A DNA stretch of 64,000 nt, taken from contig NZ_QYTW02000003.1 of NCBI RefSeq assembly GCF_003605405.2, positions 124,001-188,000 on the forward strand, in the 5' to 3' direction. Positions 17,460 through 26,810 of this stretch are shown here, piece by piece. The notes beneath the pieces were generated by a model that had not been told where the DNA came from, made no database searches, and saw nothing but the letters and a program-made list of their open reading frames with translations. Origin of the DNA: Siminovitchia terrae (GTDB lineage: Bacteria > Bacillota > Bacilli > Bacillales > Bacillaceae_C). Numbering within the stretch: the stretch's first letter is position 1; each line of letters starts with the position of its first letter. The translations under genes were made by a program, and so were the position numbers.

Positions 17460-17506
17460 AAAAAAAGGTAATATCCAGCCTCCACTTTTGGGTGGAGTGG
17501 GATATT
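17460..17506 (-). terminator. Intrinsic terminator downstream of ymxH
   Basis: The hairpin ATATCC..CTCCAC/GTGGAG..GGATAT (17471-17505) is followed on the minus strand by a run of T complementary to the A-run at 17460-17466. It ends the ymxH transcript, so ymxH and dpaA are transcriptionally separated here. Confidence 0.75.
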
Positions 17507-17519
17507 CCAAAAGGGAATG

Positions 17520-17753
17520 CTACTGATCAGGAACTTCCAGTATAATCATGTCTGTCCCAATTGTTCTAATATTTCTCCAAGGTACCCTGATTTCTCCTCC
17601 ATTTTTTCTAATCCATTTTCCAGTGGGAATAATCAAGTGGTTAATCTCACCTGTACTGCTGTTGATCTCAAGATCAGTCTGTCCGAGGACCCCCATTCGC
17701 TCGGCCTTTTTAAAGTCTACGATTTCTTTGCCGCCCAGCTCGCTTAATCGCAT
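17520..17753 (-). CDS. ymxH: YlmC/YmxH family PRC-barrel protein
   Basis: A 77-residue small sporulation-associated protein: MRLSELGGKEIVDF, then GVLGQTDLEI and VPWRNIRTIGTDMIIL. The family has the PRC-barrel fold and is common in endospore formers, where the gene normally lies between mlpA and dpaA. In this window it is separated from both by inserted blocks of 9.8 kb and 3.4 kb. A ribosome binding site AAGGAGG lies just upstream of the ATG. Function is unknown. Confidence 0.9.
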   Translation of the reverse strand: MRLSELGGKEIVDFKKAERMGVLGQTDLEINSSTGEINHLIIPTGKWIRKNGGEIRVPWRNIRTIGTDMIILEVPDQ

Positions 17754-17908
17754 AGTGCGCCTCCTTATTAATCCTACCCTTTGTACAATATATAGCCGGT
17801 TGCCAAGATTTAGAATGGAAAACCCCTTTTAATAAAAGGTACAGATTATTTCAGCCCCTTTTACATAACTTTTGAAATGAAGGGCGTGGATAAAAAGCGA
17901 TTTTTCAA

Positions 17909-18102
17909 TCAAATGCGCCTTGGCGTATTTGCGACCAGATTTTATCGAGCTCCGCTCGATAAATTTCCTCTGAAAATCTGTGGCATCCGCCGGAGGCTTT
18001 GACTTTATTCAGCCGGGGTTTGAACCCCCACTGAATGGAATACCAATAGGCATTCATCCCACCACTTATAGAAGTGGGAGATTTCTGCTGAATAAAGTTA
18101 AA
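17909..18102 (+). repeat. Family A repeat, copy 4
   Basis: A complete 194-base copy ending GAATAAAGTTAAA, 16 bases beyond the stop codon of the 3-hydroxyisobutyryl-CoA hydrolase gene and antisense to it. Confidence 0.9.
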
Positions 18103-18118
18103 AAAACCGCCAAACCCA

Positions 18119-19183
18119 TCACTCTTTATAAATTACACTGCTATCTTGAAAGAATTTTTCCACATCTCGATCGGAAAAATCGGATAATGTTTTATAGATA
18201 TACTGAGGATTTCGATCCTTATCGATCACGACGGACCGCACACCTTCGAAGAAGTCTTCATGCCGCAAAAAGTTTTTTGCCAGGATAAGATCAGTGGCAA
18301 AACACTCCTCTGCTGTTTTTGCTTCTCCATCTATTAGCTGCTTTAACGTAATTTTTAATGAAGATGGTGATTTGGACATAAGAATTTCCTTTGTTCTTGA
18401 CGCAAATTCGCTCGGATCTTTCTCTAGTGATGCGAAAATCTCCTCCACTGTGCAATGTGAAAAGTGTTTATCGATTTCAGTTTGCATGGCAGCAAGATCC
18501 CCTTTCTCCAATGGACAACTTGAGAATTCAGTTAATAGTTTGTTTAAATCCCCATTCACATCCTGCCCTTGCCAATTTATCTGTGCAACGCGATCAAGAA
18601 ACTCTGGCAGTTTGACGCTGTCCATGTAACGATCGGCAGCATTCGCAAAAAGGACGTCCGCGGCCGGGATGACTGATGCTGTTAATGCTAAGTAGCGGCC
18701 AACAAATCCTGGTGCTTTATTTAAGAAATAAGCAGCTCCAACATCCGGAAAGAAACCAATATTCATTTCCGGCATGGCCCATTTCGTGCGTTCCGTAACG
18801 ATCCGGTGGGTGGCACCATAGGATAAGCCTATTCCGCCCCCCATGACAATGCCATCCAGGCAGGCGATAATCGGTTTGGGATAGGAATAGATGGCCATGT
18901 CCACTTTATATTCCATTTCAAAAAAAGTTTCTGCTTTTTCTAACGATTCCTCGCTGGTACTGGCTTTATAAAGCGCTTTGATATCACCGCCCGCACAAAA
19001 CCCCTTCTCCCCTTCTCCTTTTAAGACAATGACTTGGATATGGTCATTTGCCTCCCATTCTTTTAATTTCTCACCAATCAGCTTCAGCATCTCATAAGAA
19101 AGAGAATTTAAGGCTTTTGGGCGATTAAGCGTAATAAAGGCCACCCCACCGTCACTAACCGAAAGTAATACTTCGCTTTCCAT
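18119..19183 (-). CDS. 3-Hydroxyisobutyryl-CoA hydrolase
   Basis: A 354-residue crotonase-fold protein with the longer C-terminal part typical of the hydrolase rather than of plain enoyl-CoA hydratases. Oxyanion-hole motifs are FCAGGDIKAL and DGIVMGGGIGLS; the catalytic Glu lies in MPEMNIGFFPDVGA. It releases 3-hydroxyisobutyrate from its CoA ester in valine breakdown, feeding the dehydrogenase encoded by mmsB upstream in the same cluster. It is the last gene of the set, 14 bases after the hydratase gene. Confidence 0.93.
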   Translation of the reverse strand: MESEVLLSVSDGGVAFITLNRPKALNSLSYEMLKLIGEKLKEWEANDHIQVIVLKGEGEKGFCAGGDIKALYKASTSEESLEKAETFFEMEYKVDMAIYSYPKPIIACLDGIVMGGGIGLSYGATHRIVTERTKWAMPEMNIGFFPDVGAAYFLNKAPGFVGRYLALTASVIPAADVLFANAADRYMDSVKLPEFLDRVAQINWQGQDVNGDLNKLLTEFSSCPLEKGDLAAMQTEIDKHFSHCTVEEIFASLEKDPSEFASRTKEILMSKSPSSLKITLKQLIDGEAKTAEECFATDLILAKNFLRHEDFFEGVRSVVIDKDRNPQYIYKTLSDFSDRDVEKFFQDSSVIYKE

Positions 19184-19197
19184 ACTGAATCCCCCTC

Positions 19198-19983
19198 TTA
19201 AGAGTGTTTAAATTGCGGCTCTCTTTTTTCAATAAATGCCTGAACTCCTTCTTTGGCATCTTCCGTTAAAAATAGTTCAGCAAATCGCGTTCGTTCCCTT
19301 TCAAGCCCTGATTGAAGATTTTCTTTCGTTCCCTGAATCACACACTCAATTGTGCGTAATACACTTGTCATACTCTTTCCGTCAATGAAGGATTGTGCAA
19401 TAGTCTTTGCCACTGGAAGAAGCTCTTCCGGATCTGTTACCATTTGAATAATGCCTAGCTGCAGTGCCTCGTCAGGGTTCAATTGTTTGCTTGTTAAAAT
19501 TAAGTTTAATGCCGTCGCTGGATTTGTAATTCTGCTAAGCCGTTGTGTACCGCCGAATGTTGGAAGCAATCCGAGCTTTAATTCCGGTAATCCAAGAACT
19601 GCTTGATTTGAAGCAATCCGATAATGGCAGCTTAATGCCAGCTCCAGCCCTCCGCCAAGGGCAGGACCATTAATGGCCGCAATAACAGGCTTTTTCATGG
19701 CTTCGATCTCATCACAAATCGCTTGCCCCGCTTCAGCCATTTTCAATGCCTTCTCCTGGTGTCCAAAGGCAGAAACAAATTCCTTAATATCGGCTCCAGC
19801 TACAAAAAATCGACCGGAACCGGTAAGGATGATAGCTCTTGTTTCCTCGTCTTCTGCCAGTTCCTGAAAAATGGAGCGCAGGTTATCAATACACGCTGAT
19901 GATAACGTGTTTGCTGGGGGATGATCCACTTTGATGATCTGGATTGAACCTTCCTTGCTTACATTCGCAAATGTACCTATCAT
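19198..19983 (-). CDS. Enoyl-CoA hydratase
   Basis: A 261-residue crotonase: RFFVAGADIKEF and NGPALGGGLELALSC form the oxyanion hole, and GLPELKLGLLPTFGGTQRL carries the catalytic Glu region. In this cluster it would hydrate methacrylyl-CoA to 3-hydroxyisobutyryl-CoA, the substrate of the next gene. Start ATG at 19983 follows AAAGGAGG. The gene is cut off from mmsA by about 375 bases containing repeat copy 5 and a further palindromic repeat fragment. Confidence 0.92.
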   Translation of the reverse strand: MIGTFANVSKEGSIQIIKVDHPPANTLSSACIDNLRSIFQELAEDEETRAIILTGSGRFFVAGADIKEFVSAFGHQEKALKMAEAGQAICDEIEAMKKPVIAAINGPALGGGLELALSCHYRIASNQAVLGLPELKLGLLPTFGGTQRLSRITNPATALNLILTSKQLNPDEALQLGIIQMVTDPEELLPVAKTIAQSFIDGKSMTSVLRTIECVIQGTKENLQSGLERERTRFAELFLTEDAKEGVQAFIEKREPQFKHS

Positions 19984-20045
19984 TTTGCTTTTCCTCCTTT
20001 GAAAGATTGATCATTGGGGCATAAACTATTGTTATTCTTTGAAAT

Positions 20046-20140
20046 TCTTCTCGTTGATTTCCGCTCACGGCACTTGCTTTTTATGAGACAGGGAGGATTC
20101 CGCATCTCCTCGGCTTCACCTGTAAGTCTCCCTGTCCCAA
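20046..20140 (+). repeat. Fragment of a third Bacillus-type palindromic repeat
   Basis: The segment begins GTTGATTTCCGCTC, then GGC-CTTGCTTT, and carries a stem ACAGGGAG/CTCCCTGT with CTCCTCGGCTTC between. It recalls an abundant Bacillus intergenic repeat starting GTTGATTTCCGCT, known to me only from memory. Only one copy is in the window. Confidence 0.4.
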
Positions 20141-20168
20141 AAAAGCTTTATGAAAAACAGGCAATCTA

Positions 20169-20363
20169 TCAAATGCGCCTTGGCGTATTTGCGCCCAGAT
20201 TTTATCGAGCTCCGCTCGATAAATTTTCCTCTGAAAATCTGTGGCACCCGCCGGAGGCTTTAACTTTATTCAGCCGGGGTTTGAACTCCCACTGAATGGA
20301 ATACCAATATGGATTCATCTCACTACTTACAGAAGTGGGAGATTTCTGCTGAATGAAGTTAAA
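20169..20363 (+). repeat. Family A repeat, copy 5
   Basis: A complete 195-base copy. Its last bases (GTTAAA) contain, on the other strand, the stop codon of mmsA at 20359-20361, so the insertion replaced the original end of that gene. Confidence 0.92.
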
Positions 20364-21816
20364 ACCAGCGTTCCGTCACAACTTTTTTACGTGTGTAAAA
20401 CTGCACACCATCCTTTCCATTTGTTCCAAGATCACCGAAGAATGAGGCTTTATTCCCTGCAAAAGAGAAAAAGGCCATCGGAGCCGGGACATTTACATTA
20501 ACACCAATCATGCCGGCATCAATTTTTTCCCGAAAAATCCGTGCATTTTTACCGCTTCCCGTATAGATCACGGCTCCATTTGCGAATCTGGATTGATTCG
20601 TAAGGTTGATACCGTCTTCCAGATTGTTCACTCTTACCACGCTTAGTACGGGTGCAAATATTTCATCTTGCCAGATTTTCATATCCGGTTTTACATGGTC
20701 AAAGATTGTTGCGCCCACATAATACCCCTCTTCATCCGTTTCTGTGTCTCTTCCATCGACCAATAAAGAAGCACCTTCTGCAACACCTGTAGCAATGTAC
20801 TGCAAAACCCGGCTCTTATGGACATCACGGATTAAGGGGCCGACAAAGTTTTCTTCAGAACGCCCATCCCCCACTTTTAACTTTCGCGTCTCTGCAACAA
20901 GAGCTTCCATGAATTCATCCGCAATCTCTTCCACTACTGCTACAACTGAACAAGCCATACAACGTTCGCCGCTGCTTCCGAATGCTGCTCCGATGACACC
21001 TTGCACTGTCTTTTCCAGGTTACAGTCAGGCATCACAACAGCATGGTTCTTTGCTCCTGCAAGTGCCTGAACCCTTTTTCCATGAGCAGTGCCTGTTTGG
21101 TAGATGTGCTTCGCAACGGGTTCTGAACCTACAAAGGAAATGGCCTGAATTTCAGGATGTTCTAGCAAACCATTGACTGCCTCTTTTCCGCCATGCACTA
21201 AATTTAAGACACCTTTTGGAAAGCCAGACTCATAGAAAAGTTCCACAAGCTTTCCTGCTAAAATAGGGGTCCTCTCTGATGCTTTCAGGACAAATGTGTT
21301 TCCGCATGCAATCGCGAGAGGGAACATCCAAAGGGGTACCATCATCGGGAAATTGAACGGTGTAATCCCTGCAACAACTCCAAGCGGATAACGCCAAATG
21401 GAGCCATCAATACCCTCTGCAATATTCGGCAGTGCTTCGCCCATCATTAAATTTGGCGTTGAGGTCGCAAGCTCTACTACTTCAATACCACGCTGCACTT
21501 CTCCGAGGGCATCCTTTATTGTTTTGCCGTTTTCCATTGTAATGACTTGAGCCAGATTTTCTTTTTCTTCCTGCAAAAGTTGCAGGTATTTATATAGAAG
21601 GCGTGAACGGTTTGGAACAGGCGTTTCAGCCCACTGCGGGTAGGCACATGCGGCAGCCTGTACAGCGAGGTCGATATCTTTTTTTCCGGATAAAGGAACA
21701 TTTGCAAGCAGCTTCCCGCTTGCCGGATTCGGCACAGGTTCTGTCTCTGTACTAGACGAATTGACCCACTCTCCATTAATATGGTTCTGTAATTTTTGAA
21801 CATAAGTTGTAATCAT
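20359..21816 (-). CDS. mmsA: Methylmalonate-semialdehyde dehydrogenase (CoA-acylating)
   Basis: A 485-residue aldehyde dehydrogenase of the MmsA/IolA type. Motifs are [23 protein letters not shown] and the nucleophile Cys near residue 285 in [12 protein letters not shown]. It converts methylmalonate semialdehyde to propionyl-CoA in valine breakdown. The C-terminus ends KKVVTERWF, whereas B. subtilis IolA runs a few residues further (KVVTARYP...). The final residues and the stop codon come from repeat copy 5, so the gene was clipped by insertion but is probably still functional. Confidence 0.94.
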   Translation of the reverse strand: MITTYVQKLQNHINGEWVNSSSTETEPVPNPASGKLLANVPLSGKKDIDLAVQAAACAYPQWAETPVPNRSRLLYKYLQLLQEEKENLAQVITMENGKTIKDALGEVQRGIEVVELATSTPNLMMGEALPNIAEGIDGSIWRYPLGVVAGITPFNFPMMVPLWMFPLAIACGNTFVLKASERTPILAGKLVELFYESGFPKGVLNLVHGGKEAVNGLLEHPEIQAISFVGSEPVAKHIYQTGTAHGKRVQALAGAKNHAVVMPDCNLEKTVQGVIGAAFGSSGERCMACSVVAVVEEIADEFMEALVAETRKLKVGDGRSEENFVGPLIRDVHKSRVLQYIATGVAEGASLLVDGRDTETDEEGYYVGATIFDHVKPDMKIWQDEIFAPVLSVVRVNNLEDGINLTNQSRFANGAVIYTGSGKNARIFREKIDAGMIGVNVNVPAPMAFFSFAGNKASFFGDLGTNGKDGVQFYTRKKVVTERWF

Positions 21817-21834
21817 CTTCTCAATCTCCTTTTC

Positions 21835-22719
21835 TTATAAAATAGAAGTTGCATTGATTTGTTTATAAACAACCGCCATATCCTTTTCTCCTAGCCCACT
21901 CTTCTCTGCCTTTTCATACATTTCAAACAGGACCTTGCTGATTGGTAAATCCAGCTGTTTTTTTTCAGCCAGATCTAACGCAAATCCAAGATCTTTCCTT
22001 AATAGCTTTAAGGCAAAACCTGGCTCATAGTTATCATTTGCTATGAAGGTTTTATAATTTCGTTCATAGATTCGGCTCTGCCCATAGCTGACATTTAACA
22101 TATCGAATAATTTCTCCAGATCGAGATTACTTTTTTGAGCTAAATTCAGTGCTTCACCGACCCCTGCTGTATAAAATCCGATCAGCAGATTGTTTATCAG
22201 CTTCACAGCCGTTCCGCTATCTACGCTTTCACTAACATGAAAGATATTTTCTCCAAGAGCATCAAACAGCGGAAGGGAACGTTCGAATGCTTGTTTAGAG
22301 CCGCCTACCATAAAAGTTAAAGTTTTATTGACTGCCCCAACGACCCCTCCGCTGACAGGAGCCGCTAAAAAGTACATTCCTTTATTGATTGCAGCTTTTT
22401 CAATTTTTTGATTCAAGTCGGGAGCGACAGTACTTGTGTCGATCAGCACGGTGCCTGACTGACTGTTTTCAACGATCCCCTCTTTACCTAGATAAATCGC
22501 TTCAACTGCTTCGGTCGATGGCAGGCTTGTGAAAATGGCGTCGCAGAGCCTTATAAGATTTGAAATGGAAACGCCAATGATGCCTCCCAAACGTTCAAAT
22601 TTAGCTTCTGCCTCTTTATTTAGATCTACTCCATAAACGGTAAAGCCAGATTCTAGTAAATTCTTGGACATGGGAAACCCCATATTCCCGAGACCAATAA
22701 ATCCAATATTTTTTTTCAT
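21835..22719 (-). CDS. mmsB: 3-Hydroxyisobutyrate dehydrogenase
   Basis: A 294-residue NAD-dependent beta-hydroxyacid dehydrogenase. The nucleotide-binding start is GFIGLGNMGFPM, the substrate loop is APVSGGVVGA, and the catalytic Lys is at about 171 in GTAVKLINNLL. It oxidises 3-hydroxyisobutyrate to methylmalonate semialdehyde, the substrate of mmsA, whose gene starts 18 bases downstream. Spacing to the preceding acyl-CoA dehydrogenase gene is 15 bases, showing one operon. Confidence 0.94.
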   Translation of the reverse strand: MKKNIGFIGLGNMGFPMSKNLLESGFTVYGVDLNKEAEAKFERLGGIIGVSISNLIRLCDAIFTSLPSTEAVEAIYLGKEGIVENSQSGTVLIDTSTVAPDLNQKIEKAAINKGMYFLAAPVSGGVVGAVNKTLTFMVGGSKQAFERSLPLFDALGENIFHVSESVDSGTAVKLINNLLIGFYTAGVGEALNLAQKSNLDLEKLFDMLNVSYGQSRIYERNYKTFIANDNYEPGFALKLLRKDLGFALDLAEKKQLDLPISKVLFEMYEKAEKSGLGEKDMAVVYKQINATSIL

Positions 22720-22734
22720 TCTGTTTCACACCTT

Positions 22735-24450
22735 TCATTTAATAGTTCTCGGATTATTTATCATATGCTTCGCAATTTCTCTTTTTTTCATAAAGAGATT
22801 TTGATAAAGCGGAATGGACAAGTGCCGAATTTTATCCAATTGTATTTTTCGCTTTTTTTCATCTGGTTCAGCCGCTGAAATGATCTCGATTGCATATTCT
22901 TCTACTTTTCGGTAGCCTTCTTCACACAGGACGTCTGTCATCAAAAGATTCTTTTCTTCATTTGCTGCACCATTTTTCTTACGGCCCTTTTCTGTTCTCA
23001 GCAAGGCTGATTCCATCACGTAAACATCCTTGACCATGTCAGCCAACAAACGCATATATTCCTGCTCAAGTTCCAAATTGATCTGCAAATTTGAAATCGT
23101 TTGTAATGTTATGTTCAATAGATGCTTAGATAGCTGCATGTATTGATGATTTCTTTCCAATTGCTGATAGGATGATGAGAAACTGTCAGAAAGCGCATTC
23201 TCGGAGTATTTCTTTAATAAGATTTTCGAAATGGTTAACCGATTAATTTCATTTGTTCCCTCAAAAATGCGGCTAATCCTTGCGTCACGGTATAATCGTT
23301 CTACTTCATAATCTTGCATGTACCCATATCCTCCATGGATTTGCACAGCTTCATCCACAATTTTCCCCAGTATTTCTGAGCAGTGGACTTTATTGAGTGC
23401 GCATTCCAGAGCAAAATCCGAGATTTTATTGGTGATATCATCCTTTTCGATTGAATCGATGACATCATCCATTTCCCCTGCGGTGCGATAAGCAACACTT
23501 TCTGCACCATAAATCGCTACCGACATATTGGCGAGTTTTTCCTGAATCATTGTGAAGTCGACTAAAAACGTATTGAATTGCTTGCGTTCTTTCCCATAAT
23601 TTACAGCCAGTTGGAGTGCTTGCTTGGAGGTCCCTATATTTGAGAAAGCCAGTTTAAGGCGAGCCATATTTAAGATATTCATCGCAACTTTGTGGCCCTT
23701 CCCCACTTCTCCAAGAACATTTTTCTTCGGAACTGCTACGTCCTCTAAAATTAACGTAGCTGTGGAAGAGCCTTTAATGCCCATCTTTTCCTCTTCCGGC
23801 CCTACAGACACACCTTTATAGGAACGCTCTACAATGAATGCCGTTATTCCCTCGTCCGTTTTGGCAAAAACGACAAAAACATCAGCCAGCTGAGCATTCG
23901 TGATCCATTGCTTTTCCCCATTTAACACCCACGCTGTTCCAGCCTCATTTAAAACGGCATTCGTTTTTGGACGAAGAGCATCTGAACCCGCATCTGATTC
24001 TGTCAGGGCATAGGCTCCAATCCACTCTCCTGAAACCAGCTTTGGCAGGTATTCCTGCTTTTGCTCCTCATTTCCAAAATACACATAAGGCAATGTGCCG
24101 ACTCCAGCATGAATATTATAGGAGACGCTGAATGATCCGCCAAAGCCCAAGCCTTCCGCAACAATTCCCGAAATTTTCTTATTGAGTCCAAGCCCGCCAT
24201 AAGCTTCCGGTACTTCAATAGCGAGCAGCCCCAGTTCCCCTGCTTTTTGAAATAATTTTCGAGTTACCTCATGCCTTTGCTCTTCAATCGCTGGGACACT
24301 GGGTGTGACATCCTGTTTAATGAATAGCTCTGCCGTCTTAGCGATAAGCGTTTCTTCTGCTTGAAAGTCTTCAGGAGTAAAAAGACGAGCGATTCTATCA
24401 TTATTTAGTAGAAATGGATCCTGCGTAAACCCGTACTTTATTTTTTCCAT
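22735..24450 (-). CDS. Acyl-CoA dehydrogenase with C-terminal extension
   Basis: A 571-residue flavoprotein. FAD/substrate motifs are YALTESDAGSDA and WITNAQLADVFVVF; the catalytic Glu lies near residue 399 in RIFEGTNEINR. About 150 further helical residues follow, as in FadE/very-long-chain-type enzymes. Being first gene of a valine set, it probably oxidises isobutyryl-CoA, but the long form equally fits fatty acyl-CoA. Start ATG at 24450 with GGGAGGGG upstream. The upstream region holds one copy each of repeat families B and A. Confidence 0.9.
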   Translation of the reverse strand: MEKIKYGFTQDPFLLNNDRIARLFTPEDFQAEETLIAKTAELFIKQDVTPSVPAIEEQRHEVTRKLFQKAGELGLLAIEVPEAYGGLGLNKKISGIVAEGLGFGGSFSVSYNIHAGVGTLPYVYFGNEEQKQEYLPKLVSGEWIGAYALTESDAGSDALRPKTNAVLNEAGTAWVLNGEKQWITNAQLADVFVVFAKTDEGITAFIVERSYKGVSVGPEEEKMGIKGSSTATLILEDVAVPKKNVLGEVGKGHKVAMNILNMARLKLAFSNIGTSKQALQLAVNYGKERKQFNTFLVDFTMIQEKLANMSVAIYGAESVAYRTAGEMDDVIDSIEKDDITNKISDFALECALNKVHCSEILGKIVDEAVQIHGGYGYMQDYEVERLYRDARISRIFEGTNEINRLTISKILLKKYSENALSDSFSSSYQQLERNHQYMQLSKHLLNITLQTISNLQINLELEQEYMRLLADMVKDVYVMESALLRTEKGRKKNGAANEEKNLLMTDVLCEEGYRKVEEYAIEIISAAEPDEKKRKIQLDKIRHLSIPLYQNLFMKKREIAKHMINNPRTIK

Positions 24451-24500
24451 ACCGGCCCCTCCCTGTATGGTCCGTTAGTCGTATCCTGTCTAATCTCTAA

Positions 24501-24617
24501 GAAAAGCGCAAGCGCCTTGGTCAGCGCGGAGAAACAAGACGATTCCCGAGGAGGCAGTTCTTCAGCCACCACAGAGAAGCGGCTTAATCCTTGCAGGGCT
24601 AGGCGCTGGAGTTAGAC
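24501..24617 (+). repeat. Family B repeat, copy 1
   Basis: Starts GAAAAGCGCAAGCGCC and ends GGCGCTGGAGTTAGAC; the two ends are partly complementary. The centre has CGAGGAGGCAG and CAGCCACCAC. Confidence 0.8.
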
Positions 24618-24641
24618 AACAATACACTTAGTTCAAATTAA

Positions 24642-24835
24642 TCAAATGCGCCTTGGCGTATTTGCGCCCAGATTTTATCAAGCTCCGCTCGATAAATTTC
24701 CTCTGAAAATCTGTAGCATTCGCCGGAGGCTTTAACTTTATTCAGCCGGGGTTTGAACCCCCACTGAATGGAATACCAATAGGCGTTCATCTCACCACTT
24801 ACAAATGTGGTAGACTTCTGCTGAATGAAGTTAAA
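24642..24835 (+). repeat. Family A repeat, copy 6
   Basis: A complete 194-base copy with point changes in two hairpins (CAAGCTCCGCTCG; ACTTACAAATGTGGTAG), suggesting an older insertion. Confidence 0.9.
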
Positions 24836-24967
24836 CCTAAAAACTTATGCTTTCTTATCTTCGAATAAATAAAGACGGTCCCCTATTCCGTATCAGATCT
24901 GCTAACTATTTTGCCGATGATACATGTGACCGCCTTCTTCTTATGCTATTCATGTTGTGTTTGGCAT

Positions 24968-24998
24968 TGGAGAAAAGAAAAGGGTCCCCTTTTCTCCT
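24968..24998. terminator. Hairpin downstream of the mmgE relic
   Basis: Arms GGAGAAAAG and CTTTTCTCC enclose AAAAGGGTCCC, with short A and T runs around. It probably ended the former mmgD-mmgE transcript on the minus strand. Confidence 0.5.
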
Positions 24999-25024
24999 AT
25001 AAAATTTATTTCTTCTGGTAAGAA

Positions 25025-25298
25025 TGTTCTGCTACATCTTTGTAGCAGTGCACTAATGACTGAGGTCCGATTTTTTCAGTAAATAGCTGACCGCATTTCC
25101 GATTGAGCGCTTGCTCAGAATGAGGCCATCAAAACGATGTTGCTTAATTTCGACAACTTTCATCTTCTCTATTAACTGTCAACCCTTGGATCTGGGACTG
25201 TTTCCGTGCGGTTTTTCCACATCCAAGTACATCAAGCAAAGCATAACGAGCTGTATCCAATGCTTTTATCTCGTGATTTTTAACCGATATAATCATTC
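25025..25298 (-). pseudogene. mmgE: Remnant of 2-methylcitrate dehydratase
   Basis: Minus-strand translation directly after mmgD gives EIKALDTARYALLDVLGCG (coded around 25216-25260), matching the N-terminus of MmgE/PrpD. Less than 100 bases on it gives SKRSIGNAV (25090-25116), matching a C-terminal motif of the same protein. The roughly 400 residues between are missing. So mmgE once followed mmgD, as in B. subtilis, and suffered a huge internal deletion. Confidence 0.6.
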
Positions 25299-25301
25299 CT
25301 T

Positions 25302-26420
25302 TTAGCTTAAACTTGCGTGACGCCCTCCAGTATAGTTCACGCGTGGCCGATAAAGGCGATTATTGGCATGCTGCTCTATGACATGAGCACATAGACCAAC
25401 AGTCCTGGAACTGAAGAAAATTGGCGTATATAACGGAATGTCAATGCCAAGCATCCAGTAAACAGGTGCCGCGTAATAATCCAGATTCGGATAAAGCCCT
25501 TTTTCTCTTTCCATCACCTTTTCCCCGGCTTCACACATTTGCAACAGAAGGTTGTCCCCTTTCAAATCTGAAAGCTGCTTGAGTGCTTCTTTCAGCATAA
25601 GAGCTCTCGGGTCCATCTTTTTCATGTAAACACGGTGTCCAAACCCCATGATTTTTTCTTTGTTATAAAGCTTTTTCTGTAGCATTTCCTCGAAGCCGGA
25701 AACTGTCTCAGCCTCATTCAGCATATACATGACCGCTTCATTCGCACCGCCATGCAAGTTTCCTTTTAAAGATGCAACTGCACCAGTCAGGGCACCGTAT
25801 AAATCTGATTGTGTGGAAGCGATGACTCTTGCTGTGAAAGTAGAGTTCGGCATTTCATGCTCACTATATAAAACGAGCGAAAGATCAAATATTTTTTCTT
25901 CCAGCGGAGAAGGCCTTCTCCCTGTAAGCATGTAAAAGAAGTTGGAACTATAGGATAATTCATTAAGAGGCTGAATCGGCTCTTTGCCGTTGATGATGCG
26001 ATAGCTATTGGCTACAATGTTTGGGACTTTCCCCAGTAGCCGATAGGCACGTTTTTTATTGGCTGAAATGGAACGGTCATCAATTTCGGCATCAAAGCCG
26101 GCAATCGACGATATCCCTGTCCTCAGTCCGTCCATTGGATGGGTTTCTTTTGGTAATAATTTAAAAACATCTAATATTTCCGCAGGAATCTCATATTCAC
26201 TTTTAAGAATGTCTGCAATAGCGGCTTTTTCTGAATCAAGCGGCAGTTTGTTCTCAAGCAAAAGATAAACAATGTCCAGATACTCTTTACTCTGGGATAG
26301 TTGGATAAGATCGTATCCTCTTATAATGATTTTGCTTGCATTGGTATCTAAAAAAGATATGTCCGTTTCTGACGCAACAACACCTTCAAGTCCTGGAAAA
26401 TAATTTATTTCAGTTTCCAT
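25302..26420 (-). CDS. mmgD: 2-Methylcitrate synthase / citrate synthase
   Basis: A 372-residue citrate-synthase family protein nearly collinear with B. subtilis MmgD: MEGLRT-type region HPMDGLRTGISSIAGFD, SEHEMPNSTF, HGGANEAVMYML, GFGHRVYMKKMDPRA and the catalytic Asp region YPNLDYYAAPVYW. It condenses propionyl-CoA (or acetyl-CoA) with oxaloacetate. Start ATG at 26420 fits the family and follows GGGAGGAA; an upstream frame extension to 26489 overlaps the preceding gene. Propionyl-CoA is the end product of the adjacent valine genes. The next pathway gene, mmgE, is destroyed, and the transcript is preceded by a cobalamin riboswitch. Confidence 0.93.
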   Translation of the reverse strand: METEINYFPGLEGVVASETDISFLDTNASKIIIRGYDLIQLSQSKEYLDIVYLLLENKLPLDSEKAAIADILKSEYEIPAEILDVFKLLPKETHPMDGLRTGISSIAGFDAEIDDRSISANKKRAYRLLGKVPNIVANSYRIINGKEPIQPLNELSYSSNFFYMLTGRRPSPLEEKIFDLSLVLYSEHEMPNSTFTARVIASTQSDLYGALTGAVASLKGNLHGGANEAVMYMLNEAETVSGFEEMLQKKLYNKEKIMGFGHRVYMKKMDPRALMLKEALKQLSDLKGDNLLLQMCEAGEKVMEREKGLYPNLDYYAAPVYWMLGIDIPLYTPIFFSSRTVGLCAHVIEQHANNRLYRPRVNYTGGRHASLS

Positions 26421-26641
26421 TCTTCTTCCTCCCGTCCAAATAGATCCTGTTTTATCATCCTGTAAGCCCTTTCTACATTTTGCAGACAAATTTCTTTTTC
26501 CTCCGGTGTCACTTCACTTGCTCTAATTTCTGCTATTAGCTGATCATGTTTTTCTTGGATGGAACATGATGGCCCTGACGCGAAATTATTCATAAGGCAC
26601 GTTTTGAAAGAATGAATAAAGTCATCCACTGTTTTAAACAA
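26405..26641 (-). CDS. Small protein of unknown function upstream of mmgD
   Basis: A 78-residue, mostly charged helical protein (MFKTVDDFIHSFKTCL...FGREEEEWKLK), with three Cys in the first half. Start is TTG at 26641 behind GGAGGAG. It overlaps the mmgD start by 16 bases, implying translational coupling. It is the first gene after the cobalamin riboswitch and its terminator. I recognise no family. Confidence 0.6.
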   Translation of the reverse strand: MFKTVDDFIHSFKTCLMNNFASGPSCSIQEKHDQLIAEIRASEVTPEEKEICLQNVERAYRMIKQDLFGREEEEWKLK

Positions 26642-26683
26642 AGATGCTCTCCTCCAATAATGAGGCTTTTAAAAATTTCCCCA

Positions 26684-26711
26684 ATAAAAAAACAACTTCC
26701 AAGAAGTTGTT
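26684..26711 (-). terminator. Intrinsic terminator forming the riboswitch expression platform
   Basis: On the minus strand AACAACTTC-TTG-GAAGTTGTT is followed by TTTTTTT. It lies between the cobalamin aptamer and the first gene, so it would stop transcription when cobalamin is bound. Confidence 0.85.
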
Positions 26712-26810
26712 AAGTTACGAAGGAATACTTAAATAAACATGTTAATTAAAAACATGTACTTTGATTCCGCACTTAACACCCCCTATCCTCGTAGGTATTG
26801 ATGTTTGCTA

